A stretch of 64,000 bases of DNA from Aquipseudomonas ullengensis (GTDB taxonomy: Bacteria > Pseudomonadota > Gammaproteobacteria > Pseudomonadales > Pseudomonadaceae). Under the pieces are notes generated by a model. The model did not search any database, had not been told where the DNA came from, and saw only the letters and a program-made list of their open reading frames with translations. Positions 63,240-64,000 of this stretch are shown one piece after another. The DNA lies in the NCBI RefSeq assembly GCF_014174475.1, contig NZ_JACJUD010000003.1:587406-651405 (forward strand). Reading direction: 5' to 3'. The translations under genes were made by a program, and so were the position numbers. Position 1 is the first letter of the stretch; each line of letters opens with the position of its first letter.

Positions 63240-63886
63240 GATTGCCCGCTATTTTATTTAGGCCCCGGCCTCGGTTTTTATTTTACTTCCTTGCCTAGAA
63301 ACTTTTGGGGGTAGGTTAGCTAGCTAATCCTGCCATAATTGATCCGACCGTCCACAGCCGCATGCCCCACAACTGCACAAGATCCATCCACATGTTACGC
63401 ATTCTGGGAGGTTTTCTGATGTTATGGGGCTTTTGCATGACCAGCAGTTTGTTTCTCGACGTACTTTATTTGCTGAGTATCTAACGCCAGAATATTCTTT
63501 ACCCATCGTTTGAAGTTTTAGTCGATGGCGAACAACCGATGAGCCTCGGTATTTCTCAAGAATTTTTGTTTTCTGTGCCTGATCTTGAATTGATATTGAG
63601 TTGCTTCTTGCGTGATCGCGCTCAAGATTAATAAATTGATCTTTTTCTAAATACCAAAATGTGACGATTTCTCCAGATGGGGGTATTCTTTTATCGAATA
63701 CTAGTGTTTGATCATTTAATCGGGCTACCCATAGTTTCTCATTTTCATGCGCTAAGAGTTTTTCGTTTAATATGCTCTGCAATTCCGGCGTCTTTTCACC
63801 GATTGAAGAATACCAATCGTGTCCATGACGAACGTATTTCTTGCCTTTGTACTCAACTTCAACTCGGTCCATTTGAGCACCTAACG
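63198..63886 (-). repeat. 689-bp duplicated cassette, proximal copy
   Basis: Same sequence as 60083-60771. The flanking bases differ immediately outside (attC centre on one side, GTTTGG against GATTAA on the other). Confidence 0.95.
63324..63872 (-). CDS. cassette ORF: unknown protein with C-terminal zinc-ribbon-like cysteines (proximal copy)
   Basis: 182 aa, identical at DNA and protein level to the ORF at 60209-60757, where the motifs are described. This copy is one cassette closer to the expected integrase side and so more likely to be transcribed from an integron promoter. The absence of any substitution indicates recent duplication or selection on both copies. Confidence 0.85.
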   Translation of the reverse strand: MDRVEVEYKGKKYVRHGHDWYSSIGEKTPELQSILNEKLLAHENEKLWVARLNDQTLVFDKRIPPSGEIVTFWYLEKDQFINLERDHARSNSISIQDQAQKTKILEKYRGSSVVRHRLKLQTMGKEYSGVRYSANKVRRETNCWSCKSPITSENLPECVTCGWILCSCGACGCGRSDQLWQD

Positions 63887-63954
63887 TTTGGCTAAGGGGC
63901 CGGCTTCGCCGGTCCCGAGTGAGCGAAGCGAACGACTTGAGCCAATTGTTAGAT
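63879..63954 (-). repeat. attC H
   Basis: 76 bp, minus-strand ends ATCTAAC and GTTAGGT. Central stem CCGGC-TTC-GCCGG. It belongs to the next cassette, which begins outside the window. Confidence 0.92.
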
Positions 63955-64000
63955 TGCCCAGCCGGACACCGGAAGTGGTGCCAGCGCCGAGCTTAAATGG
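63949..64000 (-). CDS. possible 3' end of the next cassette ORF (partial)
   Basis: On the minus strand a frame without stops runs from the window edge to a TAA inside attC H, encoding about 17 residues ending SGWAI. The stop position fits the habit of the other cassettes. Too short to identify, and other frames are possible. Confidence 0.3.
   Translation of the reverse strand, partial: HLSSALAPLPVSGWAI

Larger units (their letters stand above)
59492..64000 (-). mobile_element. distal part of a chromosomal integron cassette array
   Basis: Eight attC sites separate single-ORF cassettes, all read on the minus strand. Orientation follows from the attC asymmetry: on the minus strand the box next to RYYYAAC has the extra base (GGTTCAA) and the box next to GTTAGG lacks it (CTTAACC). 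The integrase side is therefore to the right, beyond 64000; no intI or attI is visible. Most cassettes are much more AT-rich than the chromosome. Six attC sites are 76-77 bp and closely alike, typical of a resident chromosomal array; the two at 59492 and 62493 are shorter. Confidence 0.95.

Noticed and set aside
59492..64000. CRISPR array
   Set aside because: The regularly spaced repeats are 57-77 bp attC sites with 500-700-bp ORF-bearing spacers, not short direct repeats with short spacers.

Overview
The window is a stretch of high-GC gammaproteobacterial chromosome that I assign to Pseudomonas. Nearly every core gene has an obvious Pseudomonas counterpart, and from memory the gene order follows long blocks of the P. 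aeruginosa PAO1 map. The wider P. mendocina / P. alcaligenes / P. oleovorans / P. stutzeri neighbourhood is the best guess, because the window ends in a chromosomal integron cassette array of the type known from those species. No database was consulted, so species level is inference.

Layout. (1) 1-7350: formaldehyde detoxification (frmA, frmB), then ispF-truD-surE-pcm-nlpD-rpoS. (2) 7380-12709: glycosyltransferase, CysZ-like protein, CHASE4-PAS-GGDEF cyclase and trxB. This block replaces the rsmZ-fdxA region expected after rpoS, and a nested-palindrome repeat brackets its cysZ-cyclase part. (3) 12862-22538: pirin, the MxtR/CrbS-type acetate sensor kinase, GNAT, AraC with azlCD, an MFS-acyltransferase fusion, and a Gdx/SugE exporter behind a guanidine-II (mini-ykkC) riboswitch. 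(4) 22708-38124: rdgC, tRNA-Val, tRNA-Asp, FKBP, small regulatory and Sel1 genes, EAL-CBS-GGDEF protein, Prc protease, quinone oxidoreductase, HAD phosphatase, apeB, rluA, minEDC and htrB. (5) 38168-49989: patatin, a second pirin, MlaA-like protein plus hydrolase, membrane proteins, a GH17 protein, an MHYT-GGDEF-EAL protein, and yjcH-actP. (6) 50175-59475: RBBP9 hydrolase, VF530, a class A PBP, VOC, GST, a GltB-like FMN protein, SRPBCC, NIPSNAP and a second VOC gene.

(7) 59492-64000 is the distal end of a cassette array read on the minus strand. It contains eight recognisable attC sites and seven complete single-ORF cassettes, most of them AT-rich, plus the start of an eighth. The integrase and attI are expected to the right of the window. 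Two cassettes are identical over 689 bp and encode an unrecognised protein with a C-terminal zinc-ribbon-like cysteine cluster. Two other cassettes encode different GIY-YIG-like proteins. One GrpB cassette carries a foreign-looking attC, and the last attC has lost part of one arm. These cassette genes are the least explained part of the window.

Functional links: acetate sensing (MxtR/CrbS) and acetate uptake (ActP) lie in one window, three complete c-di-GMP enzymes are present, and envelope maintenance is well represented (NlpD, Prc, HtrB, MlaA-like, PBP). Short dispersed palindromic repeats of several families fill many intergenic gaps.
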